Below the pieces are notes generated by a model, which was given only the letters and a program-made list of their open reading frames with translations, was not told the DNA's origin and ran no database searches. 64,000 bases of DNA from Tricholomella constricta (Eukaryota > Basidiomycota > Agaricomycetes > Agaricales > Lyophyllaceae), in NCBI GenBank assembly GCA_013368375.1, contig JAACJP010000031.1, forward strand, positions 1-64,000, given 5' to 3'. Below are positions 58,987 to 64,000 of the stretch, one piece after another (position 1 is the stretch's first letter; each line of letters opens with the position of its first letter). A program made the translations under genes and the position numbers.

Positions 58987-61900
58987 CTATGATCCACCAC
59001 CAACTCTCCGCCGCCTTGTACTCCGCTCGTCCCCATTTCCGCTATCCTCGTCACCATTAGCATACAAGGATGACACCGACCTCTGTGCCGTTCTCTCCAC
59101 AATAGACGTCCCATCACGGAACCGCGCCCGAAACAGCACATTCGCATTCGTGAACAGCCCCTCCTTCAGTGACACAACGATGAATTGCGACCCCTTGAAC
59201 CGCGTTCGGAACAGTTGCCCAATGTGCTGCGTGTGCGAGAGATCCAGCGCCGCGTCGATCTCGTCGAGAATGTACATAGGAGCCGGCTTGAACTGAAGGA
59301 GCGCCATGATGAGGGAGAGGGCAATGAGCGATCTGTAGATGCGAAGGGATATGCAGCATCAATCGATTTATTTCTTCCATCACTTATTGAGGATGACTGA
59401 CCTTTGGCCGCCGCTCAGTTCCGTCAAGCTCTGTTTCCACACGGTGCCGAGCTGCACTTTCACCTCGAGGCCGTCCATCAGGTCCTGCCCGTCCGGCGGC
59501 TGCAGCTTTGCAAAGTTCCCGGGAAGAAGCTCAGCAAAGATCCCACCGAAGTCACTGGAGCGAACGTGAGCCTAAATTAATGGCGATAAATATATGATAT
59601 GGTACGCACCCGTCGACCTTTTCCCAGGTCGTCTGCAATGCATCGCGTTTATATCGGTCGAGCTCCTCGATCGTTTCTTCGATCTTCTCTTTATCTTTCA
59701 TTACCGTTGAGAGCATCTTTTGAAGATCGAGTTCACGTTTCTCGACACTAATTTTGCGTGTGTTCAGTATCGCTCGGTCCCGAGCAAGAAGGATGAATAC
59801 GCGTACTTGTCAATCATGTTCATGACTTTCGGGTTGACTTTCTTCTTCATGCCCTTTTGTGACTCCTCCAGCTCTTTCGCCTTCTCCTTCATCCTGCTGA
59901 TATCCTGAGCTCCGAAATCATACGGCGTGCCTTCCTTCCCGAATTGGCTGCACCGTCGTCAGTTGGCTGTGTGGAAATAAAGGACGGAAAACTCACTGCT
60001 TATCTTCGACAATCCATTCATATTGCTTCTCAAGATTGGTGACGAGATTCGTTGCCGCGGCCTTCTCCTTGTTCAAAGCCTGGACCGCGTGTTCCAAGCT
60101 CTTGATGTCGAGGTCAGCTTGGGACACTTCCTGTCTCTTTTCCTTGATGACATTCGCAAGTTCCTTAAGCTCGTTGTCGAACCGGGTAAGCGTCGCGCGT
60201 TCTTCCTGGAGCTTTCTTTCAACCTTCGCGCACGCCGCCTGCATAAGGAAGGTGAGCCTCAGGAATTTCTCATCAAAGCCATGGGAACAACGTACCTCAC
60301 CCGTTGCCACCTGTTCCTTCAGTTTTTCCAAATCGCGGTTTAGTTTTACCACGCCGGCTCTGGCCTCTTCCAGTGTGTTGGTAGCGGCTTCGATGTCTTG
60401 CTTGATCTGTTCTGGAGCACGCGGTACGCCATCAGTCAACGCCACCATCGGCGTTGCACCATATGCTAGCGGAACGAAGTTCCGCACCAAGTTCAAGCGT
60501 CGCGGTCTGTACCTCCTTTTGCTGCGTCTTGACAATGACGGCATGTCTTTGCAGAGCAGCCTTCTGCTTCAAGATGTCAGCCTGTGGTGCGTGAAGGGCG
60601 GGTCAATTTTTGAGATATTGGCAAATATAATGTAAGCCGACCGGCGGCGGAGCCTTGCTTACCTTAAGTTCCTCGGTCTTGCCCTCTTTGTTATTCTTGA
60701 ACTCGGCCATATCGCGTTCGAGCTTCTGGCATTCTTCATGGGCCTCCTTCTGCTTATCCTTAGCCGCTTGCACCGCGAGCTTCAGATTTGCGATGGTCTG
60801 CTTCAGGTCATCGACTTGGGTGCCAATCTATTTTTGCATCAAGTCAGTTCGAAATCAGAAGGGTAGAGAATGACAGGCGAAAAACTCACTCTAGCAGCAT
60901 TGCTGCCCTGGATCTGCTGTTCCATCAGCTTGGCCTCGTGCTCCTTCATCTCCAGCTCCCTCGCCAACCCCCGCCACTCATCCCGGACCTTGCGGCCCTG
61001 CTCCTCCTCCTTCTCCAGCACCTCGAGCCGCTTTCGCGCCGCCGAGAGCCGACTCCAAATTTCCATAAGTTCCTGCACTCTGATCAGAGTTCCATTACCG
61101 CTCGGCGCCGAACCGCCGCTCAGAGTTCCTGATGGATCGTAGACGTCCCCGGCAAGCGTCACTGAGCGCACGCCGACCTCCTTTGAGAATGTCACCCGCT
61201 TTGCGGACTCAGCGTCCTCGCAAATCAGGTTATTGCCGAACACGTATGCTATTGCGTTCGCCACTTCGTCCTCGCAGGACACAAGTGAGAGTGCCGCGTG
61301 AACTTTGCCTGGAGCCAACCGTTGCGCGGCATCAAGTTGCTGGGGCGCCGTCAGTCCTCGCGGAGAAATATACCATGAAGACTCACTTTGGCAGATAGCT
61401 TGTATGCGGAGATTTTGTTGAGAGGAATGAGCGTGACACGCTTCCTGAGCTTGCCATTCTTTATAAGCTGGGCGCCGACTCCCTCGTCCTCGACGACGAC
61501 CTGGTATAGTTTATTCCCGGCAGCGATCTCCAGCGCCGTCGACTTGTCATAGTTCTTTTCCTCGAGTCTGACGAGCGTCGCAGCATAGCCTTTGACCTTC
61601 CGTCGGTCAAAGTTGGGCGCCGGGTCCACATAGTCAAAGTTGAGCTGTCCAAGTCCTTGCTTCATCCGCTCATGTTGCTGTCCACCAAGTCAGCCCAACA
61701 TACAATAATAATCCAAGAAAAAAAAAAGCGAAACGCACGTCAGAGAGAGAGCGGACTTCTGCCTTGGCATTCCTTAGTTTTTCCTCAAGCACTGTCTCCT
61801 TCTCTTGATTCCACCCACAATTCTGCAGCTTCCGATGGCACTCCTCCACCGCGGCTCGCTTCGCCTGAAGCGCCTTCTGCCCCTCGCGTGCATCCCGTTC

Positions 61901-63523
61901 GACTTCCTTCCACCGCGCCTCGAGTGTTTTGAGCTCCTTCTCGCTCATTGCGAGCTTCACTTTGCTCTGCTCCTCCTCCGCCTGTCCATGCGCAAGCCGC
62001 CCTTTCGCCTCGGCAAGCTGACCCATGTAACCACCGCCGGAGTTATTCGTATTGTTTGAGGAGAGTCCTGTCAACAGAGTCTGCAGGAGTTCCTCCGCCG
62101 CAGATAACTTATTGCCCGCGGCCGTGTGCTGCTCCTTCACAGTCCCGTACGACGCATTGAGCTCCTCCAGCTGGGCCGTTTTGTCCCCCAACGAGGTTTG
62201 GAGCTATTGAGAAATTTAGCATGTTGACCTCCGGGGAAGAGTATAACTCACTTCCTTGAGCTCCCCTTCGAGAGCAGTAACATTCACACCTTCGTCCTTG
62301 ATCGTCGTCTCCTTCAGCTCTGCTTGCGTTTTTATCTTCATCGCAGCTTTCCCGAGCTCCTGAAACTCCTCCTCCAACTTCTTGATCTTCCCTCCTCTAC
62401 TCATCTCCGCGTCCCTCTTCTTAGTGACATCCTCCATATCCTTCTCCGCCGCCTCGCTTTCCCTAATCGCCTTCTTTCTCCCTCGGTTAACGCCCTCGAC
62501 CTCTTCTTTCTTCTCCTCAACCTCTTGCCCCTTCCGTGCGACCTTCTCTTGTGCGTCAGTCCACTCCCACGCTCGCAGCACCCGCCCGATCTTCTCCAGC
62601 TCCGAACACGACTTTTGGTACGCGATGAAGGACCGTTTCTCCGTGCGCAGTTTCTCAAGCTTGGGCGTGATCTCTTCGCGGAGGAGAGAGAGGATCTCCT
62701 GCACTCTCTTATCCTTCTTCGTCATCGTCTTGATGGCCTTTTCTTTACGATCCTCGAACATGCGCGTACCAGCCGCCTCTTCGACCATGCCAAGAATTTC
62801 TTGAGGTCGCATGTTGAGTACCTAAGATGACGTTGTTAATGTACATACAGCGAGAACTCTCGAGTAGGAAGAAAGGATAGTTGAACCAAGATGACGCACT
62901 TTGGTGATACGGCCCTGCATGATCACAAAGTTGGGATTGTTGATGTTGAGTTGGACGGACTGGAATAGTGTCTGGACGTTCCCCTGTTGCGCCCTGTGTC
63001 CATTCAGTAGCCATTTTGAGACATTGGGAAGGGAGATCTGGGAAGAGTGAGTGACGGCCTAAAAGACATTTTGGCTCCAGGAACGCACCTGACGCGTCAC
63101 AGTGATCTGCGGGCAATGCTCATATCCCGCCGGGCTCTTCGATTTGTTTGAGTTGTCAAAGACGATCGTTACACTGGCTTTGGTGACGCCAGCCTGCCCT
63201 CGCTTGTAAATGAGATCCTGTTGGTTTGCTGCGCGCATCTGCCATACAAGACGCGCTCTTAGTTCACTCCTGCTTCGTCAGAACGTAGTATACATACCTG
63301 CGCCATGTTTGTGATTCCCAGAACGAAACATATCGCGTCGAGGATGTTGGACTTGCCCGAGCCATTCAGGCCCGTGATCGCGTTGAAAGAAGGGTCCCAT
63401 CCTGTAATTTGGGTCCGTACGGGGTATGATTTGAATCCTACAGAGACGCGCAGTTCAGCCAGGGGTGTTAGATCTGAAAAAAATTGTAAACGTACCCTCG
63501 ATGACCAGCTCTTCAATCCTCAT
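58987..63523 (-). CDS. SMC2: Condensin subunit SMC2
   Basis: ATPase core of condensin, with SMC4, for mitotic chromosome compaction. Many exons. Exon 1 is 63523-63496 ([10 protein letters not shown]), spliced to [20 protein letters not shown] and the Walker A region [20 protein letters not shown]. It continues with [56 protein letters not shown] then MFEDRKEKA. Long Glu/Lys/Ala coiled coils flank the hinge at about 61650-61080 ([36 protein letters not shown]). The C-terminal head has the ABC signature and Walker B ([20 protein letters not shown]) and [12 protein letters not shown]. It ends in a basic tail (RRRRVGGGS) at the TAG at 58987. Order and spacing match SMC2. Confidence 0.94.
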
Positions 63524-64000
63524 TTTGCTAATGATGCACGAGGTCGTTGACCCGGCGCATGTTGAGCTTGTCACGGTCAGGCTCTCGGCTATCACCGGTA
63601 AAATGCCAAGACCCCGGACACTCTCTGCATCAAAGAAGCATGATCCCGGTTTGAACAAATGCGGTAACGTGCGGCAATCGAGTCGCGGGAAATCCTCGAA
63701 GATCGAGCAAGAGCCATGCCGGCATCAGGACTGGAATTTGCCTGAAAGAATCACAGCGTTCGAATGGACAAAGCCTACCAACAACGATGGTGGCCTACAT
63801 TCCATTGAAGTTGGTTGAAAGGTAAGTATCAGCAATGATTAAAGGTCTTGGCGTGATAATTGAATATTGGTTTCCGCACAAACAGAAATAAGCTATATTC
63901 AGTTGTCGATCGTTATGCATGCGCCGCGACCCCAGAACCACTTAAAAAAGCCCGCTAATCGTCCACAAAGGCGCGACTACCTCGCCTCCTTTTTCGCCTT
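63524..64000. other. Upstream of SMC2, window end
   Basis: Promoter side of SMC2. No start of another gene could be supported before the window edge. Confidence 0.4.

Overview
The window looks like nuclear DNA of a mushroom-forming basidiomycete (Agaricomycetes). Genes are intron-dense, with introns mostly of 45-70 nt and CTRAY-like branch points. Families typical of that group are present: an AA14 copper monooxygenase, a DUF7770-like protein, F-box proteins, KDZ transposons and secreted proteins of unknown function. All exon models were worked out by eye from splice sites, reading phase and family conservation. No homology search was run.

Left part (1-28 kb), mostly host genes: a partial 3' gene end (1-260); AA14 LPMO (856-2040, -); a DRY/SURP splicing-regulator-like protein (2379-3651, -); a DUF7770-like protein (4333-5160, +); the CAAX protease Ste24 (5441-7269, +); copy A of a small secreted protein inside a 2-kb repeat (8136-9036, -); a small unknown gene (9754-10388, -); a decayed GNAT acetyltransferase (10534-11472, -); SUMO (11709-12341, -); an F-box protein (12921-14575, -); Shp1/p47, the Cdc48 cofactor (15335-16938, -); a single-pass membrane protein (18123-19114, +); a secreted protein with a frameshift (19718-20614, +); an F-box/LRR-type protein (20770-21857, -); and an Msb1/Mug8 morphogenesis protein (23003-27107, -).

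Middle part (28-41 kb), a mobile-element island. It holds a LINE reverse-transcriptase tail, a decayed gypsy gag zinc knuckle with a probable polypurine tract and LTR, and then an 8.4-kb KDZ-superfamily DNA transposon (about 32313-40695) with 27-bp terminal inverted repeats. The transposon encodes a CxC5/CxC6-type KDZ transposase and a second protein with a GRF-type zinc finger. Between them lie pieces of at least three, probably four, host genes: glutathione reductase, Opi1, a Gbp2-like RRM protein and probably a peroxisomal ABC-D transporter. The first three retain introns, which points to capture of genomic DNA. This cargo is the most unusual content of the window.

Right part (41-64 kb), host genes again: copy B of the 2-kb repeat and its secreted-protein gene in inverted orientation (41286-42194, +); the cell-cycle kinase CDK1 with a 6-nt microexon (42910-44834, -); the GPN-loop GTPase GPN1/Npa3 (45451-46966, -); a stand-alone SRA-YDG protein, a family that reads methylated DNA (47086-48153, +); a four-helix membrane protein (48864-49349, +); a Con-13-like secreted HExxH protein with a neighbouring remnant (49880-51630, -); an OPT-family oligopeptide transporter (53117-56527, -); and the condensin subunit SMC2 (58987-63523, -).

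The conserved genes belong to unrelated housekeeping pathways: prenyl-protein processing, ubiquitin/SUMO and Cdc48, cell-cycle control, RNA polymerase II assembly and chromosome condensation. There is no evident gene cluster. The interest lies in the transposon island and in the inverted duplication that flanks it.
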